20,154 nucleotides of DNA from Bacilli bacterium (GTDB taxonomy: Bacteria; Bacillota_I; Bacilli_A; RF39; UBA660): assembly GCA_017627015.1 (NCBI GenBank), contig JAGAHP010000002.1:1-20154 (forward strand), in the 5' to 3' direction. The notes below the pieces were generated by a model, which was given only the letters and a program-made list of their open reading frames with translations, did not search any database and had not been told where the DNA came from. A program made the translations under genes and the position numbers. Shown piece after piece: positions 14,358-20,154 of the stretch (the first letter of the stretch is position 1; the number at the start of each line of letters is the position of its first letter).

Positions 14358-15263
14358 ATGAATATAAAAGAGTTTTTAGTTGAAAATAAAATTGGTGATA
14401 TAAAGGAACATGAAGAACTAAAAAAACATACAACTTATAAAGTTGGTGGTCAATGTGATTATTTTGTTCAACCTGCATCAGTAGAAAAATTAGTTTTATT
14501 ACTTAAATATATAAAAGAAAATAATATTAATTACAAAGTTTTAGGTAACGGAAGTAATGTTTTAATATCATCAAAAAGATTTAAAGGTATAATCATTAGT
14601 TTAAATAAATTAAATCAAATTAAATTTGATAATGATATTGTGGAAGTAGGCGCAGGTGTTTTATTGATAAAACTATCTAATGCATGTGCAAATGAAAATT
14701 TAGGTGGTTTAGAATTCGCGTCAGGTATTCCTGGATGTGTTGGCGGCGCAATATTTATGAATGCGGGTGCATATAAAAGCGACATGAGTGAAGTATTAAT
14801 TGATGTTACTTATATTGATGATAAATTAAACATTGTTACTGCTAAAAAAGAAGATTTAGATTTTTCATATAGACATAGTCTTTTTCAAGAAAAAGAGTAC
14901 ATTATTGTAGGTGCTAGAATCAAATTATATAAAGAGAAAAAAGAAGAAATTCTTACTTTAATGAATACTAGAAGACAAAGAAGAATAGAATCTCAACCAC
15001 TAGAATATCCATCTGCAGGTTCTGTATTTAGAAATCCATCTGATGATGTTTTTTCAGGTAAATTAATTGAAGAATTAGGTTTAAAAGGTTATTCAGTAGG
15101 TGGTGCGAAAGTATCTGAAAAACACGCTAATTTTATAGTTAATTATAATAATGCAACTGCTGAAGATATAAAAGAATTAATAGATGAAATAAAGAGTAAA
15201 GTAAAGAAAAAATATGATATTGATTTAAAAGTTGAACAAGAATTTGTTAATTTTGGAGAGTAA
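14358..15263 (+). CDS. murB: UDP-N-acetylenolpyruvoylglucosamine reductase MurB
   Basis: 301 residues. An FAD/NADPH-dependent cytosolic enzyme making UDP-MurNAc. The FAD-binding segment contains GNGSNVLI (~61-68) and ASGIPGCVGGAIFMNAGAY (~123-141). The catalytic serine lies in YPSAGSVFRNP, and the C-terminal substrate domain ends with EQEF (likely catalytic Glu). The compact length and Y-P-S-A-G-S motif fit the type II MurB class common in Gram-positives. It starts 4 bp after murG, with TAGGG at the end of murG as a weak ribosome-binding site, consistent with translational coupling. Confidence 0.95.
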   Translation: MNIKEFLVENKIGDIKEHEELKKHTTYKVGGQCDYFVQPASVEKLVLLLKYIKENNINYKVLGNGSNVLISSKRFKGIIISLNKLNQIKFDNDIVEVGAGVLLIKLSNACANENLGGLEFASGIPGCVGGAIFMNAGAYKSDMSEVLIDVTYIDDKLNIVTAKKEDLDFSYRHSLFQEKEYIIVGARIKLYKEKKEEILTLMNTRRQRRIESQPLEYPSAGSVFRNPSDDVFSGKLIEELGLKGYSVGGAKVSEKHANFIVNYNNATAEDIKELIDEIKSKVKKKYDIDLKVEQEFVNFGE

Positions 15264-15267
15264 TATT

Positions 15268-15948
15268 ATGAGTAAAAAAAGAAAAAAAAGGAAAAGATTG
15301 AGAATAAAAAATGTATTAATTTTTCTTTTAGTTTTACTAGGTATTGCAGGTATATTATATTTAATGACATTTATAAAGGTTAGAACATACTACATATATA
15401 ATAATAAGTATTTAACTGATGAAGAAGTTCTTAAAGAATTAAAATTAAATAATAAGTCCTCGTTTTTGCTAACTAATAAGGCTTTAGAAAAAATATATAT
15501 TAAAAAAAGTAAATTTATTAAGGATGTTAATTTTCATAGAACAATAGATCTTGAATTAAAAATTGATGTATCTGAATATAAATTACTATTTTTTGATAAA
15601 AATACTAATAAAACTATTATAGAAAATGGTACATCTATAGATTATTTAGATACAAGCATACCTGTATTAATTAATAAGATAGATAATGATGATGTATATA
15701 AAAATTTTGTTAAGAAAATGAATAAAATAGATGATAACACTAAAGAAATGATATCTGAAATTACATATTCACCAAATGGTATAGATAAAGAAAGATTTTT
15801 ATTATCCATGAATGATGGTAATTATGTGTATGTTACTTTAACAAAATTATCTAAGATAAATGAGTATAAAAGTATAATAAATTCTGTAGAAAATAAGAAG
15901 GGAATATTATATTTAGATTACGGAAATTATTTTGTACCAAAGGAATAG
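15268..15948 (+). CDS. divIB: Cell division protein DivIB/FtsQ
   Basis: 226 residues, type II membrane protein. A very basic N-terminal cytoplasmic tail (KKRKKRKRLRIK) and one transmembrane helix (~15-36) precede a POTRA-like domain (V-R-T-Y-Y-I-Y-N-N-K, L-T-D-E-E-V, then FIKDVNFHRTIDLELKIDVSEYK) and a beta domain. This is the FtsQ/DivIB layout: the protein joins the FtsL/FtsB complex that activates FtsW and the PBP. The family is divergent, so the call rests on architecture plus its position between murB and ftsA. ATG 15268 has GGAGAG seven bases upstream, and the start lies 4 bp after murB. The terminator starts in its stop codon region. Confidence 0.85.
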   Translation: MSKKRKKRKRLRIKNVLIFLLVLLGIAGILYLMTFIKVRTYYIYNNKYLTDEEVLKELKLNNKSSFLLTNKALEKIYIKKSKFIKDVNFHRTIDLELKIDVSEYKLLFFDKNTNKTIIENGTSIDYLDTSIPVLINKIDNDDVYKNFVKKMNKIDDNTKEMISEITYSPNGIDKERFLLSMNDGNYVYVTLTKLSKINEYKSIINSVENKKGILYLDYGNYFVPKE

Positions 15949-15976
15949 AAAATATATAGATTTTCTATTTTTTTTT
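15944..15976 (+). terminator. Intrinsic terminator overlapping the divIB stop
   Basis: A 10-bp stem AATAGAAAAT/ATTTTCTATT with a 6-base loop and nine T. The TAG stop (15946-15948) is in the 5' arm. Confidence 0.88.
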
Positions 15977-15987
15977 GAAAAAAAGTA

Positions 15988-15996
15988 TGGTATAAT
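15988..15996 (+). promoter_or_regulatory. Extended -10 promoter for ftsA-ftsZ
   Basis: TGGTATAAT, with an expected start near 16003 and a leader of about 21 nt that includes AAAGGAGG (16009-16016). Confidence 0.72.
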
Positions 15997-16023
15997 ACTA
16001 TTAATAATAAAGGAGGAATGTTG

Positions 16024-17271
16024 ATGCGAAAGATATTTGCGTCTGTTGATATTGGATCTAGTAGTATAAAAATAGTAGTATTAGAAGATTTAAACGGTAG
16101 TTTAAATGTTTTAGCATCAAATAATTATCCTTCTGATGGAATAAAAAAAGGAATAATAATAGATGATGATAAAGTAGTAGGATGTTTAAAGAATGCTTTT
16201 GATGAAGTAAATGAATCTTTAGGTATAAAAATAGATAAAGTTATTACATCAGTACCTATTAACAATGCAAAATATACTTTAACAGAAGGTTATACTTCAA
16301 TTACTGGAGATAATAATGTTATTACATCGGATGATATATTAAATTCATTACAAGCATCTATTTATAACAAAATACCAAAAACTGATGAATTGGTTACAGT
16401 TATGCCAATTAAGTATGTTATAGATGATAAGAATGAAGTTGTTAATCCTAGAGGAATAAAAGCTGAAAAATTAAGTGTTTTATCTATGATGGTAACAGTA
16501 CCTAAAAAGAATTTATATAGACACGTAGGTGCACTTAGTAAAATAGGTGTTGAAGTAGTAGATATATTGTTTAATTCTATTGGAGACTATTATTGTTTTA
16601 AAGAAAAGAACTATGATAAAGATGTTGTGGGTGTTATTAATATTGGTAGTGATAAAACTGAATTAACAGTATTTAATAAAGGTATAATAACTAATTCAAC
16701 ATTACTTGCGGATGGCTCTAACGAAATAGAAAAAGATATTTCATATGTTTATAATTTACCAATAGAAAAATCAGCTAAGATAAGAGATATGTTCTTAGTA
16801 TTAGATAAAGAATACGCAAATAGCAATGAAATATACGAAACAAAGGATAATTCTAATATAAAAATAAAGATAAATCAGGAAGAAGTAAGTGAAATAGCAC
16901 AAAATAAACTTGTTGAAATATTAGAAAAATCAAAAAAAGAGTTAAATCACTTAACAAAAAAGGATTTTCGTTATATAATTATTACAGGAGGAATAGGGAA
17001 TATTCCTGGATTTGATAAAGTTTGTAAACAAATTTTTCAAGATAAAACTGTAGTTAAACCAATTGATAAAATTGGTATTAGAAATTTTGTTTATTCATCT
17101 TCTTATGGAATGATAAAATATTTTATTAATAAATTAAGCATTAGAGGTAGAGAATATACAATGATTAACGAAGACAAACAGTATAAGTTAGTTGAAGGTA
17201 AAAAAGAGGCAGATAGTGGTTTTACAATAGGAAAACTATTTGGATACTTTTTTGATAATAAGGAGGAGTAA
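16024..17271 (+). CDS. ftsA: Cell division protein FtsA
   Basis: 415 residues, actin fold, tethering FtsZ to the membrane. It begins with the phosphate-1 motif [15 protein letters not shown] 1C subdomain follows, then the phosphate-2 segment [16 protein letters not shown] and the adenosine motif [13 protein letters not shown]. The C-terminus ([15 protein letters not shown]) is a short amphipathic membrane-targeting helix. ATG 16024 was chosen over ATG 16018 because AAGGAGG ends only two bases before 16018 but about seven before 16024. The gene ends 2 bp before ftsZ, giving a two-gene operon. Confidence 0.95.
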   Translation: MRKIFASVDIGSSSIKIVVLEDLNGSLNVLASNNYPSDGIKKGIIIDDDKVVGCLKNAFDEVNESLGIKIDKVITSVPINNAKYTLTEGYTSITGDNNVITSDDILNSLQASIYNKIPKTDELVTVMPIKYVIDDKNEVVNPRGIKAEKLSVLSMMVTVPKKNLYRHVGALSKIGVEVVDILFNSIGDYYCFKEKNYDKDVVGVINIGSDKTELTVFNKGIITNSTLLADGSNEIEKDISYVYNLPIEKSAKIRDMFLVLDKEYANSNEIYETKDNSNIKIKINQEEVSEIAQNKLVEILEKSKKELNHLTKKDFRYIIITGGIGNIPGFDKVCKQIFQDKTVVKPIDKIGIRNFVYSSSYGMIKYFINKLSIRGREYTMINEDKQYKLVEGKKEADSGFTIGKLFGYFFDNKEE

Positions 17272-17273
17272 TT

Positions 17274-18341
17274 ATGGCATTAGAAATCGATCAATTAGCA
17301 AAAATTAAAGTAATCGGTGTCGGTGGTGGCGGTAATAATGCAGTTAACAGAATGATTGAATCAGGTGTTAAAGGTGTTGAATTTATTGTTGCTAATACTG
17401 ATTTACAAGTTTTAAATAGTTCAAAAGCTGAAGTTAAAATTCAGTTAGGTAAAACTGGTCTAGGTGCTGGAGCAGATCCAGAAGTAGGTAGACAAGCTGC
17501 TGAAGACAGTAAAGAAGAAATTATTAATGTACTAAAAGGAGCAGATATGGTTTTTGTTACTTGCGGTATGGGTGGAGGTACTGGAACAGGTGCTGCACCA
17601 GTAATTGCTGAAATAGCTCAAGATTTAGGAGCTTTAACAGTAGGTATTGTAACTAAACCATTCTCATGGGAAGGTAAACCTAGAAGTAGACATGCAGAAG
17701 AAGGATTAGAAAAATTAAAAGATCATGTTGATACTTTAATAATTATTCCAAATGATAGATTGAGAGAAATTATAGATAAAACTACGCCAATGACAGAAGC
17801 GTTTAAAGAAGTAGATAATGTACTTAGATTAGGTGTTCAATCAATATCTGACTTAATCGCAGTTACAGGACTAGTAAACTTAGACTTTGCCGATGTTAAA
17901 ACAGTAATGGCTAACAAAGGTGATGCTTTAATTGGTATAGGTGTTGCTACAGGTGAAAACAGAGCTATTGAAGCTGCTAAACAATCTGTAAGTAGTCCAC
18001 TTCTAGAAACTGATATAAGAGGTGCTACAGACGCTATTATTAATATTACAGGTGGTGCTAACTTAAGTTTATTTGAAGTAGAAGATGCAGTAGAAGTTAT
18101 TAGACAATCTGCAGGTACTGATATTAATACAATATTTGGTGCTGTTATCAATGAAAGCTTAGGTGACGATATAATCGTTACTGTTATTGCTACTGGATTT
18201 GATCAAAATAGTGATTCATTAGATAATAGAATGATTGAACAAGTAATTGATATGAATGAAGGAAGAATTGAACCAGATTCAACAGATGATGATGATATTT
18301 ACGATATTCCTGATTTCTTAAAAAATAGAAGAAATTTATAG
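17274..18341 (+). CDS. ftsZ: Cell division GTPase FtsZ
   Basis: 355 residues, tubulin-like. Landmarks are the N-terminal [14 protein letters not shown], the tubulin signature GGGTGTG (residues 100-106), the synergy loop [11 protein letters not shown] with catalytic Asp, and the C-terminal conserved peptide [12 protein letters not shown]. That peptide binds FtsA, so the partner encoded immediately upstream is matched. The linker between core and tail is short and Asp-rich ([10 protein letters not shown]). AAGGAGG lies just before the start. Codons here are somewhat richer in G/C-ending choices than the accessory genes, in line with high expression. Confidence 0.98.
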   Translation: MALEIDQLAKIKVIGVGGGGNNAVNRMIESGVKGVEFIVANTDLQVLNSSKAEVKIQLGKTGLGAGADPEVGRQAAEDSKEEIINVLKGADMVFVTCGMGGGTGTGAAPVIAEIAQDLGALTVGIVTKPFSWEGKPRSRHAEEGLEKLKDHVDTLIIIPNDRLREIIDKTTPMTEAFKEVDNVLRLGVQSISDLIAVTGLVNLDFADVKTVMANKGDALIGIGVATGENRAIEAAKQSVSSPLLETDIRGATDAIINITGGANLSLFEVEDAVEVIRQSAGTDINTIFGAVINESLGDDIIVTVIATGFDQNSDSLDNRMIEQVIDMNEGRIEPDSTDDDDIYDIPDFLKNRRNL

Positions 18342-18368
18342 AAAAAGTATTTACTTTTTCTTTTTTTT
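18341..18368 (+). terminator. Intrinsic terminator after ftsZ
   Basis: Stem GAAAAAGT/ACTTTTTC with loop ATTT, starting at the last base of the stop codon, then eight T. Confidence 0.87.
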
Positions 18369-18371
18369 GTG

Positions 18372-18377
18372 TATAAT
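18372..18377 (+). promoter_or_regulatory. -10 box for infC-rpmI-rplT
   Basis: TATAAT directly after the ftsZ terminator, with an expected start near 18384. It leaves a leader of about 140 nt, by far the longest in the window. Confidence 0.6.
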
Positions 18378-18383
18378 TATATG

Positions 18384-18525
18384 TGTTTGAAAAGGAAAGA
18401 AGATTTGTATCTCACCTGATTACACTTAAGTAATAGGTAAAAAAGCCAAGAATTATATTATTAATTATAGGTTTTTTAGGTGAATACATATCTTGTATTC
18501 ACTTTTTTAATGGAGGTGCTTTAAT
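18384..18525 (+). promoter_or_regulatory. infC leader with attenuator, probable L20-type leader
   Basis: This leader ends in an intrinsic terminator: stem GTGAATACA (18480-18488) with TGTATTCAC (18494-18502), then six T. It is followed by the infC ribosome-binding site. Upstream, GTATCTCACCT (18407-18417) is complementary to AGGTGAATAC (18478-18487) with one bulge, so it can sequester the terminator 5' arm as an antiterminator. Between them, AAAAAAGCC (about 18440-18448) can pair with GGTTTTTT (18470-18477) around an A/T hairpin. In Bacillus, L20 represses this operon by transcription attenuation in the leader. The layout here fits that scheme, but the L20-binding motif was not verified. Confidence 0.65.
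18480..18508 (+). terminator. Leader terminator (attenuator) before infC
   Basis: A perfect 9-bp stem, loop TATCT and six T, placed four bases before the infC GGAGGTG site. No gene lies between it and the promoter, so it must be conditional. Confidence 0.8.
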
Positions 18526-19059
18526 ATAGGCAAAGAAAAACAAATGCTTACAAATGAGCAAATAAAGGCAAAAGAAGTTCTTGTAATTGGTCCATCAGGA
18601 GAACAATTAGGGGTAAAAAGTATTGATGATGCGTTAACTTTAGCTAATGCAGCTGGTTTTGACTTGGTTCAAATGGGTGGTAAACCTGAACAACCAGTAT
18701 GTAAATTAATGGATTACAATAAATATAAATATGAAAGAAATAAAAAGGCTAAAGAAGCTTCAAAGAAACAAAGAAGTAATAATGCTGAACTAAAAGAATT
18801 TAGATTCTCAGTAAATATTGATGTTCATGATTTTAATACTAAGGTAAATCAAGCTATTAAATATTTACAAAAAGGTCATAAAGTAAAAGCAACTGTAAGA
18901 TTTAGAGGAAGAGAAATGGCTCATACTGAACTTGGAGAAGAAGTTCTAAATAGAGTTGGTGAGGCAATTAAAGAATATGGTGAAATAGAAAAGAAACCAA
19001 CTATGGAAACTAGAAGTATGTATATGATGATTTCACCAGTAAAGAAGGAAGGAAATTAA
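18526..19059 (+). CDS. infC: Translation initiation factor IF-3, apparent ATA start codon
   Basis: 177 residues counted from ATA 18526. It binds the 30S subunit, checks start-codon pairing and prevents subunit joining. The N-domain (NEQIKAKEVLVIGPSGEQLG), the basic interdomain helix (KYKYERNKKAKEASKKQR) and the C-domain (EFRFSVNIDVHDFNTKVNQA, then KVKATVRFRGREMAH) are all present. The first ATG (18544) has no ribosome-binding site and would remove the short pre-NEQI segment the family has. GGAGGTG (18512-18518) sits seven bases before ATA, the only plausible initiator in frame. Non-canonical AUU/AUC/AUA starts are a known hallmark of infC and allow autorepression. The start is inference from spacing. 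Confidence 0.93.
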   Translation: MGKEKQMLTNEQIKAKEVLVIGPSGEQLGVKSIDDALTLANAAGFDLVQMGGKPEQPVCKLMDYNKYKYERNKKAKEASKKQRSNNAELKEFRFSVNIDVHDFNTKVNQAIKYLQKGHKVKATVRFRGREMAHTELGEEVLNRVGEAIKEYGEIEKKPTMETRSMYMMISPVKKEGN

Positions 19060-19060
19060 T

Positions 19061-19267
19061 ATGGGTAAAATTAAACAAAAAACACATAAAGCTACTGCTA
19101 AAAAATTCAGAATTAGAAAAAGTGGTTCTGTAAAATATAAAAGAGCAGGAGCTAACCACAATACTATAGGTTATAGTACAAAAAGAATGAGAAAATTAAG
19201 AAAGGCTCATGGATTATCAAGTGCAGACAACAGAAGAATTAAAAGATTACTTGATAGAATGAAATAG
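19061..19267 (+). CDS. rpmI: 50S ribosomal protein L35
   Basis: 68 residues, highly basic, with the L35 pattern KIKQKTHKATAKKFRIRKSG near the start and SSADNRRIKRLL near the end. It is part of the large ribosomal subunit. The start is 2 bp after infC, with GGAAGGA inside the infC end, and rplT follows 10 bp later, so all three genes share one transcript. Confidence 0.96.
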   Translation: MGKIKQKTHKATAKKFRIRKSGSVKYKRAGANHNTIGYSTKRMRKLRKAHGLSSADNRRIKRLLDRMK

Positions 19268-19277
19268 GAGGTAAATT

Positions 19278-19892
19278 ATGGCAAGAGTTAAGACAGGTTA
19301 TACTACTAAACAAAGACATAAGAAAATATTAAAAAGAGCTAAAGGTTATTTTGGTAGTAAACATAGATTATATAAAACAGCAAAAGAACAATTAATGCAT
19401 TCAGGACAATATGCATATAGAGATAGAAGACAAAAGAAGAGAGATTTCAGAAAATTATGGATTACAAGAATTAATGCTGAATGTAGAGTAAACGATATTA
19501 GTTATTCTAAATTCATAAATGGTTTAAATAAAGCAGGAGTTATTGTTAACAGAAAAATGTTAAGTGAAATGGCTATTGAAGATCCAAAGGCATTTGCTAA
19601 TTTAGTTAAAATTGCTAAAGATGCATTAGATGGTAAAATGCCAGAAGCAGCTAAAGCTCCAAAAGCTACAGCTAAAAAGGAAGAAGTAAAAGCTGAAAAG
19701 AAAGAAACAGTTAAAAAAGAAACAACTAAGAAAGAAACTACAAAAAAAGCACCAGCTAAAAAAGCAGCTCCTAAGAAAGAAGAAGATTTATCTTCTAAAA
19801 CAGTAGCTGAATTAAAAGAAATGGCTAAAAAGAAAAAAATTGAAGGATATACTTCAATGAAAAAAGCTGATTTAATTAAAGCATTAAAATAA
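19278..19892 (+). CDS. rplT: 50S ribosomal protein L20 with C-terminal Rho_N/SAP-like extension
   Basis: 204 residues, against ~118-120 for the family. Residues 1 to ~119 are a complete L20 ([21 protein letters not shown], then [22 protein letters not shown] and [10 protein letters not shown]), needed for early 50S assembly and, in Bacillus-type systems, the repressor of its own operon. Residues ~120-170 are a Lys/Ala/Glu/Thr-rich linker with KKETTKK repeats. Residues ~171-204 ([17 protein letters not shown].., [10 protein letters not shown]) match the Rho_N/SAP-like helix-extended-helix pattern, a small nucleic-acid-binding module. The reading frame is continuous across the junction with no sign of frameshift. 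GGAGG upstream supports the start. A terminator follows. Confidence 0.95.
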   Translation: MARVKTGYTTKQRHKKILKRAKGYFGSKHRLYKTAKEQLMHSGQYAYRDRRQKKRDFRKLWITRINAECRVNDISYSKFINGLNKAGVIVNRKMLSEMAIEDPKAFANLVKIAKDALDGKMPEAAKAPKATAKKEEVKAEKKETVKKETTKKETTKKAPAKKAAPKKEEDLSSKTVAELKEMAKKKKIEGYTSMKKADLIKALK

Positions 19893-19917
19893 CTTATAGA
19901 TTTCTATAAGTTTTTTT
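19891..19917 (+). terminator. Intrinsic terminator after rplT
   Basis: Stem AACTTATAG/CTATAAGTT with loop ATTT, overlapping the stop codon end, then seven T. Confidence 0.9.
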
Positions 19918-19936
19918 ATTTTTTTTGTAAATGATA

Positions 19937-19965
19937 TTGAAATATTTAGTTAGATATGATATCAT
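19937..19965 (+). promoter_or_regulatory. Promoter for the tRNA pair
   Basis: TTGAAA (19937-19942), a 17-base spacer and TATCAT (19960-19965) preceded by TG. It is one of the few promoters here with a recognisable -35. The predicted start is within a few bases of the first tRNA. Confidence 0.65.
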
Positions 19966-19974
19966 TACAAACGT

Positions 19975-20051
19975 GGACCCTTAGCTCAGTTGGTTAGAGC
20001 ATCCGGCTCATAACCGGGCGGTCATAGGTTCGAGTCCTATAGGGTCCACCA
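19975..20051 (+). tRNA. tRNA with CAT anticodon, probably tRNA-Ile2 (else elongator Met)
   Basis: A 77-nt cloverleaf: acceptor GGACCCT/AGGGTCC with discriminator A and encoded CCA (20049-20051), D-arm GCTC/GAGC, anticodon stem TCCGG/CCGGG with loop CTCATAA, and a T-arm containing GGTTCGAGTCC. It is not an initiator, because the first acceptor pair is a normal G-C and the anticodon stem lacks the GGG/CCC triplet. Body resemblance to Bacillus tRNA-Ile2, read as AUA after lysidine modification, favours Ile over elongator Met. Confidence 0.9.
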
Positions 20052-20069
20052 CTTTTTTTATTATATGAT

Positions 20070-20154
20070 GCAGGTGTGGCGAAATTGGCAGACGCGCTAG
20101 ACTTAGGATCTAGTCCCTTACGGGGTGGGGGTTCAAGTCCCTTCACCTGCACCA
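20070..20154 (+). tRNA. tRNA-Leu (TAG anticodon)
   Basis: 85 nt with acceptor GCAGGTG/CACCTGC, discriminator A and encoded CCA ending on the last base of the window. The anticodon stem is CTAGA/TCTAG with loop CTTAGGA, giving TAG for CUA-type leucine codons. The long variable arm (CCC..GGG type) is as expected for leucine tRNAs. It lies 18 bp after the CAT tRNA with no promoter between, so they are likely one transcript that may continue beyond the window. Confidence 0.95.

Noticed and set aside
2..19892. Possible TGA-as-tryptophan code (mollicute-like)
   Set aside because: Tryptophan is encoded by TGG throughout the many intact genes, and the ABC-F gene ends on TGA exactly where the family C-terminus is expected. 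The standard bacterial code fits.
19975..20051. Initiator tRNA-fMet
   Set aside because: The acceptor begins with a paired G-C, not the C-A mismatch of initiators, and the anticodon stem lacks the three consecutive G-C pairs.

Overview
The window is very AT-rich, with AGA dominating arginine codons and TGG for every visible tryptophan. Strong Shine-Dalgarno sites, U-tract terminators, a Bacillus-like infC-rpmI-rplT operon and a division/cell-wall cluster point to a low-GC Bacillota, class Bacilli in the broad sense. The compact intergenic spaces would suit a small-genome uncultured gut lineage, such as the RF39-like group; that placement is inference. All genes are on the plus strand, and no insertion sequence, CRISPR array or integrase is visible.

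Positions 1-7437 form an accessory block. It holds the 3' part of an ABC-F ATPase gene, a DUF402 protein and an 81-residue membrane protein. Next comes an aminoglycoside-phosphotransferase-fold kinase that overlaps a three-domain GNAT / transglutaminase-like / nucleotidyltransferase-like protein. It is followed by a RelA/SpoT-type HD hydrolase fused to a P-loop kinase, a membrane-anchored XRE regulator overlapping a DUF4097 envelope protein, and a Nudix hydrolase. The theme is nucleotide chemistry, small-molecule modification and envelope sensing. The two multidomain fusions are the least familiar parts of the window.

Positions 7459-18368 are a rearranged and reduced dcw cluster: a PASTA-bearing class B PBP, mraY, ftsW, an Ig-like/NodB polysaccharide deacetylase, a small membrane protein, murG, murB, divIB, ftsA and ftsZ. 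Lipid II synthesis (MraY, MurG, with MurB upstream in the pathway), septal polymerisation and crosslinking (FtsW, PBP, DivIB), glycan modification and the Z-ring (FtsA, FtsZ) sit together. murC, murD, murE, murF, mraZ, rsmH and ftsL are absent from this stretch. Positions 18369-19917 hold infC-rpmI-rplT behind an attenuator-type leader. infC appears to start at an ATA codon, and L20 carries a long C-terminal Rho_N/SAP-like extension. Two tRNA genes close the window: one with anticodon CAT (probably tRNA-Ile2) and tRNA-Leu(TAG), which ends on the last base.

The most striking non-coding pattern is a repeated junction: a terminator, often overlapping the upstream stop codon, then an extended -10 box, then exactly six bases, then GGTGA, then the start codon 9-10 bases after the first G. 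At five genes the predicted transcription start falls on the first G of the ribosome-binding site, implying 9-10 nt leaders.
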